Assembly (NCBI GenBank): GCA_021371795.1
Contig: JAJFVK010000013.1
Span: forward strand, 124,001-188,000
DNA length: 64,000 nucleotides
Reading direction: 5' to 3'
Origin: Planctomycetaceae bacterium
GTDB lineage: Bacteria; Planctomycetota; Phycisphaerae; Sedimentisphaerales; UBA12454
In this document: positions 35,592-44,688 of the stretch, one piece after another
How positions within the stretch are numbered: position 1 is the first letter of the stretch
Layout of the letters: every line of letters starts with the position of its first letter
Position numbers and translations under genes: made by a program
Notes under the pieces: model-generated
The model's database searches: none
What the model saw: the letters and a program-made list of their open reading frames with translations, nothing else
Told to the model about the DNA's origin: nothing

Positions 35592-35948
35592 TTATTTGCT
35601 TACCTTCAAAACTGAATTAAGTCCGCCATACGGATTCGGTTCTGTATCGGGATTATGCGGGTCGTGCTGCCAATGGCCGTCAACAACGAAACGATACCTG
35701 TAACTGCCGGGCGTAAGAGGCAGCTCTATCTGCCAATCACCTTTGTCGTCTATTTTCTTCATCGGCGCAAGCTGCGGCTGCCAGCCGTTGAAATCACCTG
35801 CGACACAAACCGTCGAAGCTGAAGGATAAAACGCGGTAAAAACAACCCCGCCCCTGACTTTACTGATACCGTAAAGTTTTTTAATTTCCTTCGTAATTAC
35901 ACTTCGTGTCTTCGCCGCAACTCTCCTGATGTCCTTGACTGTTTTCAT
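35592..35948 (-). CDS. Small CBM48 (glycogen-binding) protein
   Basis: 118 residues. A basic N-terminal helix (1-30) leads to a single CBM48/AMPK-type glycogen-binding domain: VCVAGDFNGWQ, then GDWQIELPLTPGSYRYRFVVDG and DPHNPDTEPNPYGG. No catalytic domain. It probably docks on glycogen as an adaptor. AAGGGAG precedes the start. It lies downstream of the GH57 and glycogen-synthase-like genes on the same strand, with upstream repeat copy B in between. Confidence 0.85.
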   Translation of the reverse strand: MKTVKDIRRVAAKTRSVITKEIKKLYGISKVRGGVVFTAFYPSASTVCVAGDFNGWQPQLAPMKKIDDKGDWQIELPLTPGSYRYRFVVDGHWQHDPHNPDTEPNPYGGLNSVLKVSK

Positions 35949-35963
35949 TTTCTAACTCCCTTC

Positions 35964-36075
35964 AGATACCAATTGATATAATTGCTCACGCGTCGCACAG
36001 TTTGCAAAATTCTATACCAGCTTCGCTTTACCCGCGGATAACGGTAAGAATTTTATTCAGAATCCGTCTGAATAT
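35964..36075 (-). repeat. Shared upstream element, copy B
   Basis: ATACCAATTGATAT, then CCGCGG and AAGCGAAG, in the same order and distance from a start codon as copy A (26927-27060), minus an 18-base insert. Its far end runs into the last codons of the GH57 gene (stop at 36053). Confidence 0.6.
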
Positions 36076-37342
36076 ACGTCCTTTCCCTATTCGTACGCAG
36101 CGATCGCTGTTTTACTATACTCTTAATCTTCACCGGCTGCACAGTCGCAGTTTCGACAGGTGTAACTTTCGAGCTGCGGGAACTTAAATCTTCCATAACG
36201 TTCATAAAATTAATATACGAATCATACGGCGTATCATAAGGATTGAAATACTTATGAACATCGCCATCCGAAAACCATTTTGTGCACATATAATAAAAAT
36301 GGTCGGATGTCTGAAGCCTTCGCCAGTCAGAAATAATTTTTTCGTCGCGTGTGCCCTTTACGGCCTTTTCAAGTTTGTACAATTCAGTCAGCGCGTTTTG
36401 CTGCATAGGATTTCCAAGCCACGCGGACAAATCACGTTCGATATCCGCCCAGCTTATCGTATAAGGTATGTCAAGCGGTTCGCAAGCCGAATACGCAGCG
36501 GCAGTTTCCGAGACAGTTTTAAAACTGTTGTCCGGATGCCTCAATATTTCTCCCGGCAAATGACGCATAAAATTGAATATGCCCGTATCCTCCCACTGAT
36601 GCTCGCCAAAGGTTTCATAATCCATAAAAAGATTGACAGTGTAGCCGCAGCCGTTAACCGCGTTTACCCACTTAGTGAATTTTGTCGCATCCAAAGGCCA
36701 TTCTTTCCAGCCTCTGTTCGAGAAACGAAACGCGATGTCGTCGCTCAAGCTGTAATTCTTCAGCAGCAGTTTCAAATTAGGACACCGCAGCGGCTGGTAA
36801 ACAAAATTCGGACTCTTATAGCCGAGTATATGATCCGCACCCTCGGCTAAAATCGCGTCGAATCTTCCTGTGCTTTCTATCAGCTCTGCTATCTGGTTAT
36901 TGTACACCAGTTCGGTATTACGGAATACACGCGGGGTTTGGCCGAAATGCTTCTGTATCGCCTGCGTATGCAAATCTATCTGTTCAAGAAATTCCTTGTG
37001 TGAATAGAGCGAACTTAAACTGTGATAGTATGTTTCAGCAAGAAACTCTACACAGCCTGTCGCGGCAAGCTCTTTAAAACTCTCAAGAACATCGCCGGCG
37101 TAAGCCTCCATCTGATCAAGCACTACGCCCGTGATACTGTATGATATCCTGAATTTGCCCTCGTACTTTTTTATAAGTTCAAGCATCAGCCGATTGGTCG
37201 GCAAATAGCATTTATCCGCTACTTTACGGCAAATCTGATGATTCTTGGAATCGTCAAAGTAATGACTGTCCGTGTCGAAAATCGTGTAATTCCTCAACCT
37301 GTATGGCTGATGGACCTGAAAATAAAAACATACCGACGCCAT
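36053..37342 (-). CDS. Glycoside hydrolase family 57 alpha-amylase-like enzyme
   Basis: 429 residues from the ATG at 37342 (AGGATGG upstream; an in-frame start 24 bases earlier is less likely). The N-terminal FYFQVHQPYRLR is the GH57 opening motif. The nucleophile Glu is in FRNTELVYN and the acid/base Asp in LFMDYETFGEH. It acts on alpha-glucan (glycogen or maltodextrin) in the cytosol, as no signal peptide is present. It lies next to a glycogen-synthase-like gene and a glycogen-binding protein gene. Confidence 0.9.
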   Translation of the reverse strand: MASVCFYFQVHQPYRLRNYTIFDTDSHYFDDSKNHQICRKVADKCYLPTNRLMLELIKKYEGKFRISYSITGVVLDQMEAYAGDVLESFKELAATGCVEFLAETYYHSLSSLYSHKEFLEQIDLHTQAIQKHFGQTPRVFRNTELVYNNQIAELIESTGRFDAILAEGADHILGYKSPNFVYQPLRCPNLKLLLKNYSLSDDIAFRFSNRGWKEWPLDATKFTKWVNAVNGCGYTVNLFMDYETFGEHQWEDTGIFNFMRHLPGEILRHPDNSFKTVSETAAAYSACEPLDIPYTISWADIERDLSAWLGNPMQQNALTELYKLEKAVKGTRDEKIISDWRRLQTSDHFYYMCTKWFSDGDVHKYFNPYDTPYDSYINFMNVMEDLSSRSSKVTPVETATVQPVKIKSIVKQRSLRTNRERTYIQTDSE

Positions 37343-37520
37343 ATTCCATCCTATATAAAAAATCAAATATCAAAAGTATTGATTCGGCTGGAACGCCGAA
37401 ACTATTTTTATATATAAAAAAATAAAATACCATCACGACGAAGTCGGGATTCAGTAACTAACGACTAAAAACTAACAACTAACGACTCTCAAACCGGCCT
37501 TGGGGCAGTTTGAGTAATAT

Positions 37521-38765
37521 CTATGCACAGGCAAGAACCTGTTTGTAAATTTTATTCACTTTAGCAGCAGACGATTCCCATTTAAAACTCCCAGCCTCAT
37601 AAAAGCCGTTTTCCGACAGCATTGTCCGAAGCGGGCTATGCTTGAGTACCGCTGCGATTTTATTTGCCATCTGGTTAACATCCCAGAAATCAACCTTTAA
37701 CGCATTTTGCAATGTTTCCGCTACACCGCTCTGTTTGCTTATCAGAATCGGCACATTATTCTTCATAGCCTCCAACGCGGCAATTCCGAAAGGCTCTGAC
37801 ACCGAAGGCATCACGAACAAATCAGCCATCTGATATATCCTGTTGACGTTTGCGCCTCTTAAAAATTTCGTGAAGAAAACCTTATGGCCAATGCCAAGAT
37901 ACGCGGCGTATTCTATCATTCTTCGCGTCATATCGCCATCGCCGGCCATAACAAATTTCACATTGCTCATTTTTTCCAGAACTTTTTTGGCGGCGGCAAT
38001 AAAATAATCCGGGCCTTTCTGGAAAGTAATTCGGCCAAGAAACAAAACCACTTTGTCCCTCTTGTCAGCGAGTTCCCGCCTTGTGCCATTGTCCTCGACA
38101 CCGTTGTAAACAACATCCACCTTTTCAGACGATATGCCGTAGCGGTTAATTACAATATTCTTCGTGTAATTGCTGACGGCGATAATTTTATCAGCGTTGT
38201 GCATACCATAACGCTCGATATCATAAATCTCCTGGTTGATATTTTCTCCGCTGCGGTCAAATTCGGTCGAATGAACGTGAACAATAACCGGTTTACCGCT
38301 CAATTTCGCAACGCTTATCGCCGCCGGATATGTCATCCAGTCGTGTGCGTGAATAACGTCAAAATCTTCAGTAGAAGCTATATCGGTCGCGTTTTCTTCA
38401 AATTTATGAACGTCTTCAAAGATGTTGGTTCCATAATGCTGCTGCTGTGTCGACTGACTGAACTGCCAGGCACTTGCGCCGACCTGTGTACGACTTAAAC
38501 TGCCCACTTTAACACTGGCAGGCATATATGGCTTCAAAGTTGACTTAATAGTCCTGAAACGAATATTTTTGAATTCGCCTGGAAGTAAATAACCCTGCGC
38601 AGCGAGAATTTCCATAAAATCACAGCCCGCATCGTTGCCAGTCGGCAGAACGAACGTGATTTCAGTGCCCTGACTGCTTAGCGCCTTTGTAAGGCCATAG
38701 CAGGCAGTGCCTAAACCTCCGCTTATAAACGGAGGAAATTCCCAACCTAACATAAAAACTTTCAT
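37521..38765 (-). CDS. GT4/GT5-type glycosyltransferase, glycogen-synthase-like
   Basis: 414 residues from the ATG at 38765; this begins KVFMLGWEFPPFISGGLG, the donor-loop motif of glycogen/starch synthase-like GT-B enzymes. An earlier in-frame start would add 42 unrelated residues. DVIHAHDWMT, the LGRITFQKGPDYF block and the nucleotide-sugar motif PSVSEPFGIAALEAM follow. It probably builds alpha-glucan from an activated glucose donor, in line with adjacent GH57 and CBM48 genes. Exact donor (UDP- or ADP-glucose) is not visible. Confidence 0.85.
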   Translation of the reverse strand: MKVFMLGWEFPPFISGGLGTACYGLTKALSSQGTEITFVLPTGNDAGCDFMEILAAQGYLLPGEFKNIRFRTIKSTLKPYMPASVKVGSLSRTQVGASAWQFSQSTQQQHYGTNIFEDVHKFEENATDIASTEDFDVIHAHDWMTYPAAISVAKLSGKPVIVHVHSTEFDRSGENINQEIYDIERYGMHNADKIIAVSNYTKNIVINRYGISSEKVDVVYNGVEDNGTRRELADKRDKVVLFLGRITFQKGPDYFIAAAKKVLEKMSNVKFVMAGDGDMTRRMIEYAAYLGIGHKVFFTKFLRGANVNRIYQMADLFVMPSVSEPFGIAALEAMKNNVPILISKQSGVAETLQNALKVDFWDVNQMANKIAAVLKHSPLRTMLSENGFYEAGSFKWESSAAKVNKIYKQVLACA

Positions 38766-38924
38766 AATGAGACCGCTTATCCTAATTTGTATATATACGC
38801 TGAAGGGATACGAGATGTTTTCAATTGCAAATAATAATTCCCTTCGAAGCAATCTCTGAACCCAATGTTGAGACCACTTTAAATATCGCAATTGTTCAAT
38901 TGTACCTTTTAATCACTCCTTTAA

Positions 38925-39584
38925 TTAATGAGACTCCGCTGATGTCAGCCCCTCTCTTATAGCATACTTTGTAAGATTTGCAATACTGTCAATTTCAAGT
39001 TTGTGCATAATTCTTGTGCGATGCCCCTCAACCGTTTTGGGGCTGACGTGCAGCATTCTGGCAATTTGCTTTGTTATCATACCCTCGGTGATAAGCTGCA
39101 AAACTTCGCGTTCCCTGCTTGAAAGCACAGCAAATGCGTCATACCCATCGGTTCGGCTCTGATGAACCATATAATTATCAACAACGACGCCTGAAATAGA
39201 TGGGCTAAGATATGTCATATTCCGTATAACAACACGGATTGCGTTTATCAGCTCTGCATACTCACAATCCTTTAGCAGATAACCCATTGCGCCTGTTTTA
39301 AACATCTCGTGGATAAATTTTTTGTTGGAATGCATCGATAACGCGACAATTTTTACCTGCGGATTCACTTTCAGGATTTGTCGTGTCGCCTCAATGCCGT
39401 TCAATTCGGGCATTGCTATGTCCATAATCATAATATCCGGAGTCAACTCCTGTGCAAGTTTAACAGCCTGGTAACCAGTTTCCGCCTGACCCACAATCTC
39501 CATATCCTCTTCGCAACTAAGTGCCTGACTTAGACCATGCCGAAGAATCTTGTGGTCGTCAGCCAACACAATCCTAATTGACAT
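38925..39584 (-). CDS. NarL/LuxR-type response regulator
   Basis: 219 residues from the ATG at 39584, with AAGGAG upstream. Receiver with D55 in IMIMDIAMP, followed by a LuxR-type helix-turn-helix (LSSREREVLQLITEG through SPKTVEGHRTRIMHKL). A DNA-binding output regulator, 4 bases after the REC-HisKA_3 kinase gene, which is its probable partner. Last gene of a four-gene phosphorelay operon. Confidence 0.93.
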   Translation of the reverse strand: MSIRIVLADDHKILRHGLSQALSCEEDMEIVGQAETGYQAVKLAQELTPDIMIMDIAMPELNGIEATRQILKVNPQVKIVALSMHSNKKFIHEMFKTGAMGYLLKDCEYAELINAIRVVIRNMTYLSPSISGVVVDNYMVHQSRTDGYDAFAVLSSREREVLQLITEGMITKQIARMLHVSPKTVEGHRTRIMHKLEIDSIANLTKYAIREGLTSAESH

Positions 39585-39588
39585 TATT

Positions 39589-40806
39589 CTACTCCTTTTT
39601 ACTGCTTTCCGTCCCCAAGGGTACACTTAATGTAACGGTAGTACCTTTACCTTTAATCGACTTAATTTTAAATTTACCGCCAATCGCCTCGAGTCGTTCC
39701 CTGATGCTGAACAGACCAAAACCTGCTTTGCCCTGTGCGTTGATTTCTTTTAAGTTGAAGCCAAATCCATCGTCTCTCACATCTATCCGCAAGCCATTAT
39801 AAGAGCCTTTCAAAGTAATAGCAACATTTTTAGCCTGACTATGTTTAATAATATTTGTCATTAACTCACGGACAGACCTATAGAGCAGCACTTTAATCTG
39901 TTCGGGTATCTGAATTTCCTTATTGTCTGATTTGAATTTGAATTTAAAAATTCCTCTTTTTGCGAAATCTTCGCCAAGCTCCTCTATAGCGGCCGGGAGC
40001 CCTAACGTATATAGCGAAGCAGGACTTAAATCAAAAGTCAGAGTTCTTGTCTGCTCAACGGCCTCTTTTATCATACCCCAAACCTCTATCAGCGAAGGCT
40101 TAATTGACTCCGGAGCGTTTAACACCAAAACGCCAAGCTCTTTTTTGGAGAAAGCTAAAAGCTGACCAATCGAATCGTGAAGCTGCGTCGCAACCTGACG
40201 GCGTTCACGCTCCTCAACGAACATAATTTCAGACGATAAAAAACGAAGCTTTTCCTGATGCTCCATAAATTGCTTTTCGATTTCTTTTCTTTTGGTTATT
40301 TCCTTCTGTAAAACAGCGACCATGTTCTCAAGCTGACTGGTACGGTCTTTGACGCGTAATTCAAGCACCGTATTTATTGAGCGAAGTTCCTGCTGACTCA
40401 AATGCAGCGATTTTTCAACCGCTTTTCTTTCAATCGAGTATTTTATCGCGCGAACAACAGTCTGCCCGTCAGCCTGTCCTTTAACGAGATAATCTTCTGC
40501 GCCGAGCCGAACTGCTTTAACGCCCGTTGTCTCATCTTCTATGCCCGTGAGGACAACTATCGGCAGTTGAGGAAATTCCTGTCTTGTCTTTTTTACGGTG
40601 TCCAACCCGCTGCTGTCGGGCAGCGATAAATCAAGCAATACCGCATCTACACAATTATGCATAAGCAAACGGAAGGCTTCTCTCAAAGAACTTGCCATGC
40701 TCAAAGAAATATTTTTCCTGGTTAGCTTAACGCGCTCTTTGAGCAACAGCGCATCAGACGCGCTATCCTCCACCAGCAGTACTTGCAGCATTTTGTTGTC
40801 ATCCAT
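39589..40806 (-). CDS. REC-HisKA_3 hybrid histidine kinase
   Basis: 405 residues. N-terminal receiver (D59 in AVLLDLSLP), a long coiled coil (about 125-195), then a DegS/NarX-type dimerisation domain with H210 in QLHDSIGQ and a GHKL ATPase (DDGFGFN, GFGLFSIRER). No membrane segment. The order receiver-then-kinase fits an intermediate that receives phosphate from the upstream sensor and passes it to the NarL-type regulator. Confidence 0.92.
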   Translation of the reverse strand: MDDNKMLQVLLVEDSASDALLLKERVKLTRKNISLSMASSLREAFRLLMHNCVDAVLLDLSLPDSSGLDTVKKTRQEFPQLPIVVLTGIEDETTGVKAVRLGAEDYLVKGQADGQTVVRAIKYSIERKAVEKSLHLSQQELRSINTVLELRVKDRTSQLENMVAVLQKEITKRKEIEKQFMEHQEKLRFLSSEIMFVEERERRQVATQLHDSIGQLLAFSKKELGVLVLNAPESIKPSLIEVWGMIKEAVEQTRTLTFDLSPASLYTLGLPAAIEELGEDFAKRGIFKFKFKSDNKEIQIPEQIKVLLYRSVRELMTNIIKHSQAKNVAITLKGSYNGLRIDVRDDGFGFNLKEINAQGKAGFGLFSIRERLEAIGGKFKIKSIKGKGTTVTLSVPLGTESSKKE

Positions 40807-40817
40807 TTAATTCATTA

Positions 40818-41267
40818 CTACTTCCTCGGCGGCAGTGTCGCGACTTCGAGCCAAAAATGCTCAATAGACTTAATAACCTCGATGAAGCGTTTGAAATCCA
40901 CCGGCTTTGCGATATAACAATTGGCCAGAAGTTCATACGACCTGAAAACATCCTCATCCGCACTTGAAGTTGTCAGCACAATTACCGGAATAACCTTAAG
41001 CACAGGGTCGCTTTTTAACTGCACAAGCACTTCCCTGCCGTCTTTTCTGGGCATATTTAAGTCCAGAAGAATAAGGTCGGGCCTCGGCGCGTTTTTATAC
41101 ATGCCCTGCCGCCTTAAATACGCCATCGCTTCGACACCATCCTCGACACTAAAAAGTCTGTTAGGTATTTTTCCGGCCTTGAGAGCTTCGACAGTCAACG
41201 CAGTATCGCTGGGGCTGTCTTCAATAAGCAGAATTTCAATAGGACAGGTTGCTACGTTACCATTCAT
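40818..41267 (-). CDS. Single-domain response regulator (Rcp1-like)
   Basis: 149 residues. Receiver only, with D69 in [13 protein letters not shown] and the conserved Lys-Pro in [11 protein letters not shown]. The C-terminal helix with [11 protein letters not shown] is typical of Rcp1-like regulators paired with PAS/GAF kinases. It starts 1 base after the kinase stop (GGAG inside the end of that gene serves as ribosome-binding site). Confidence 0.92.
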   Translation of the reverse strand: MNGNVATCPIEILLIEDSPSDTALTVEALKAGKIPNRLFSVEDGVEAMAYLRRQGMYKNAPRPDLILLDLNMPRKDGREVLVQLKSDPVLKVIPVIVLTTSSADEDVFRSYELLANCYIAKPVDFKRFIEVIKSIEHFWLEVATLPPRK

Positions 41268-41268
41268 A

Positions 41269-44200
41269 TCAGCTTACTCCTATCTCTGGAACTGTAAAAT
41301 AGAAAGTCGAACCCTGTCCCGGCTGGGATTCGACCCAAATTTTACCTCCGTGACGCTCGACAATTTTCTTACATATCGACAAACCAATACCTGTTCCCGG
41401 ATACTTTTCGCGTGTATGAAGTCTTTGAAAAATTAAAAAAATACGTTCCGAATATTCCTGCTCAATGCCAATGCCATTGTCCCTCACCGAGAATTGCCAA
41501 AAACCATCATTCTTTTCGGCAGTAATATGAACGTGAGGATTCTTATCACTTTTAAATTTAATAGCATTGCCAATAAGATTCTGAAAAAGCTGCATAAACT
41601 GCACTTCGTCTATTTTAACTGTCGGCAAATCACCCGCAGTAATCTTAGCGCCAGATTCATCAATAGCAATTTTCAAATGCTCCATCGCGTATTTTAGCGG
41701 TCTTTCAGCATCAATCATCGCCGGTGCTTTAGAGTGCGATCCAACACGTGAATACTCAAGAAGCCCCTGAATAAGCGATTGCATCCTGTGAGCTCCACCA
41801 ACCGCGAAATTCATATATTTCAAACTTTCTTCTTCAAGAGAATCTGCAAGCCTGCTTTTTAAAAGTTCCATAAATCCCGCGACAGCCCGAAGCGGCTCCT
41901 GCAAATCGTGACTTGCGACATAAGCAAACTGCTCCAGTTCCTTGTTCGACCGTGCCAGTTCCTGCGTACGTAATTCAACCTTCTCCTCAAGATGCCGGCG
42001 ATATTCATCAAGCTCTGCCTCTGCGTTAAATCTGTGAACGGCTTCGCCGAGCATCACAGAAATCGTTATTTCGACAAATTCTATTTTCGATAAAGGAACC
42101 ATATCTTTTTTCAAATCGGCTATACGAATCACGCCAAGAACTTCTTTCCGGTAATGAATGGGTATAACCGCCAAAGACCGGAATCCCCATTTTATACAGG
42201 TTCCGCGATATTGTTTTCGTTCCTCTGCCGAGAGAGATTCCAGGAACGCTTCTGTATCGTTACAGAAAAAGGAATCACCCGCAGTCCTGTACTTTTTCTC
42301 ATGGTCTGTAAGTTTCTTCGTAATCGCCCGCGTACACACACAGTTGTCTTTATGTGCGTGCAGCAAATTTCCCAATTTAATAAAATCCTTATCAAACCAG
42401 ACGTAAGATTCATAAGGAATATTTCCATTCCCATCGTTAAGGCGGATTCCTGCGAATTCACATCCGCTCCACTGACGAAGCATTTCAATCGTTGAATCAA
42501 GATACTCTTTGCGGGTACTTTTTTTTGCGAATAATTCAAGCATCGCGTTTGTGAAGTTTTGCATGTCTTCAGCGGCTTTCCGCTTTGTAATATCGCGCGC
42601 GGAAGCAAAAACTCCCTGTACATTGCCGGCTTCGTCTTTATACAACGTAGCATTACACAGCATACGCATTATTTCCCCGGATTTAAGCCGGATATCGAGC
42701 GGATAATCCTGTACCTGACCTTCTGACATCACTAACTCACAGCCCTGCTTTGCTTTTTTAGGCTCGGTAAAATGTTGTGAAAAATCGCTGCCGATAAGTT
42801 CATCCCGCCCGATACCAGTCGCATTTTCAGCGGATTTGTTTACATCGGTAACTTTCCCATTCAAATCGACTATAAACATCGGGTCAGCATTGGCCTCGAG
42901 CAGGCCGCGTATATACAAAGAACTTGACTTAAGCGATTTCAAAGCCTGCTTGTGCGCACTGACATCAAGACCAATTTCCATAATCAAAGGAGAGCCGTCA
43001 GAATCCTTGAAAGGATAATCATATATATCGTAACTACTGCCGTCAGGACTTGTCCACTCCCAAAATACGGGCTTATTTGTTTTCAAAACATTAAATGTTT
43101 GGCAATTTTCACACAGTTCGGTTCGTCCAAAAATAAGTTCATAGCATTTTTTTCCGTTATGTTTGCCAAAACGCTCTTCAAAAAAATTGTTCGCATATAC
43201 GATATGGCAATCAGGCGTAAGCAGTACCGCATGAACCGGCAGCATATCGAGCACATCTTCAAACCGCTTGCGTTCGGCTCGGACTTTTTCCTGGGCATAC
43301 GTGCGAAGATGAATTTCCTCTTCGAGTTTTTTCACAGTCTCTGCAAGTGCAGCAGTTCTTTCCACGACCCGTTTTTCAAGTTCATCGCGAGACTGGCGCA
43401 GTTCCAGTTCCGCCTTCTTGCTTTCAGTTATATCACAAGCATAAGCTGCAACGGCAGTCACCCGATCATGCGCATCTTTCACGGGATATAAACTCACCTT
43501 ATAAACCACATCATCAATTAGATCTTCAAACTCCACCACTTTTCCAGACTCAACGGCTTTTTTGAAATACGACATACGCACTTTGTGAACTTCCGGCGGA
43601 GTAAAATCACCCAGATACCTGCCAATCACATCCTGATTTCCAAAACGCTCAATAGCGGTTTGGTTCCCCATAATCGCCACACCGTCAGGAGCCAGGAGCC
43701 AGATCGACTCCTTAGTCGCGTCCATAATTGTCCGAAGTTTGGCTTCATTTACTCGCAGAGTTTCCTGTGCCTTTCTTTGCTCCTCTAAAACATTTGCAAG
43801 TTTAATGTTGGTATAACTTAGCTGCGAAATATTGTGCGCAAAATCGATAAAAAATTGTTTCGCGGCATCCAAAGTATCTCTGTTTATTCGCGGCACTTTT
43901 CCAATAGCCGCAATATATTCCTCTTCGCCAAAACAATAAGTTTGCGCCTGCCTGCGAAATAATTCATAATCGAGATGTTCATCCTCAAAGAAAAACTGCC
44001 CGATAAAAATATGACCCATGTGCATGTCGCCGACATAAATAGGCGAGGCCATATCCCACATATTGTTTTTGCATTTGTAAAGTTTGAAATGCCCTTTTGG
44101 AATGTCTTTGGCAAGCTGCGTGTCACTTTCGAGACAATGCTTGCATGACACTGGATTTACGCGGTGAAATTTTGTGCAGACATCCTGCCAGCCGACACCG

Positions 44201-44334
44201 ACAAGCACTTTGCCCTTCAGGTCTACAATAGCCATCGCAATATGGGCGAGCTTATAAAAGCTGTCCATCATTTCCTGAATCCTGGAGACGTCGATTACAT
44301 CCCCAAGCTCCAATGCGATACCAATGTCCGGCAT
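41269..44334 (-). CDS. PocR-PAS-GAF sensor histidine kinase
   Basis: 1021 residues from the ATG at 44334, chosen over the GTG at 44346 because GAGG lies 6 bases upstream. Order: PocR ligand-binding domain (about 10-180, with [13 protein letters not shown] and Cys spacing suited to metal or Fe-S), PAS (about 200-310), PAS (360-470), PAS (480-595), GAF (600-770), HisKA ([14 protein letters not shown]) and ATPase ([18 protein letters not shown]). No membrane helix: a cytosolic sensor. The PocR domain suggests a small organic ligand. It heads a phosphorelay operon upstream of glycogen genes. Confidence 0.92.
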   Translation of the reverse strand: MPDIGIALELGDVIDVSRIQEMMDSFYKLAHIAMAIVDLKGKVLVGVGWQDVCTKFHRVNPVSCKHCLESDTQLAKDIPKGHFKLYKCKNNMWDMASPIYVGDMHMGHIFIGQFFFEDEHLDYELFRRQAQTYCFGEEEYIAAIGKVPRINRDTLDAAKQFFIDFAHNISQLSYTNIKLANVLEEQRKAQETLRVNEAKLRTIMDATKESIWLLAPDGVAIMGNQTAIERFGNQDVIGRYLGDFTPPEVHKVRMSYFKKAVESGKVVEFEDLIDDVVYKVSLYPVKDAHDRVTAVAAYACDITESKKAELELRQSRDELEKRVVERTAALAETVKKLEEEIHLRTYAQEKVRAERKRFEDVLDMLPVHAVLLTPDCHIVYANNFFEERFGKHNGKKCYELIFGRTELCENCQTFNVLKTNKPVFWEWTSPDGSSYDIYDYPFKDSDGSPLIMEIGLDVSAHKQALKSLKSSSLYIRGLLEANADPMFIVDLNGKVTDVNKSAENATGIGRDELIGSDFSQHFTEPKKAKQGCELVMSEGQVQDYPLDIRLKSGEIMRMLCNATLYKDEAGNVQGVFASARDITKRKAAEDMQNFTNAMLELFAKKSTRKEYLDSTIEMLRQWSGCEFAGIRLNDGNGNIPYESYVWFDKDFIKLGNLLHAHKDNCVCTRAITKKLTDHEKKYRTAGDSFFCNDTEAFLESLSAEERKQYRGTCIKWGFRSLAVIPIHYRKEVLGVIRIADLKKDMVPLSKIEFVEITISVMLGEAVHRFNAEAELDEYRRHLEEKVELRTQELARSNKELEQFAYVASHDLQEPLRAVAGFMELLKSRLADSLEEESLKYMNFAVGGAHRMQSLIQGLLEYSRVGSHSKAPAMIDAERPLKYAMEHLKIAIDESGAKITAGDLPTVKIDEVQFMQLFQNLIGNAIKFKSDKNPHVHITAEKNDGFWQFSVRDNGIGIEQEYSERIFLIFQRLHTREKYPGTGIGLSICKKIVERHGGKIWVESQPGQGSTFYFTVPEIGVS

Positions 44335-44346
44335 ATTCGTCCTCAC

Positions 44347-44688
44347 TATCCCACAGAAAGACCAAAGTTTATAAGAATCATTTTAAAACCTGCGATACCA
44401 GTGTATCCTGATGTATTCCATTCTTCCTCTACGGTCTGCCCGACAGTGTTGTGTGCAGATTATAACATTTTTATTGTACATTTCAAACAAAAACCTAAAA
44501 CGCAAACAATTTCCCCTGCATTAAAACCCCTATATTAACTTATCTTGAAAATTATAAAAAAAACATTTGATAACGCTTCAACAATCTTTTAAATATGCTT
44601 CTGTAATAATAGGAGTTCTCTCTGCTTGTTGTCCAAATAAACTTTCTATTGGCTGTTTCGTATGTAGTTCAATAACAGGATGTGTTTT
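44347..44688. other. Intergenic region between divergent genes, nothing recognised
   Basis: About 340 AT-rich bases that should hold promoters for the PocR kinase (minus) and the second GH57 gene (plus). No hairpin, repeat or small gene stands out. Confidence 0.4.

Noticed and set aside
44680-44688. Upstream ATG of the large GH57 gene
   Set aside because: It would overlap its own AGGA site; the ATG at 44689 has proper spacing.
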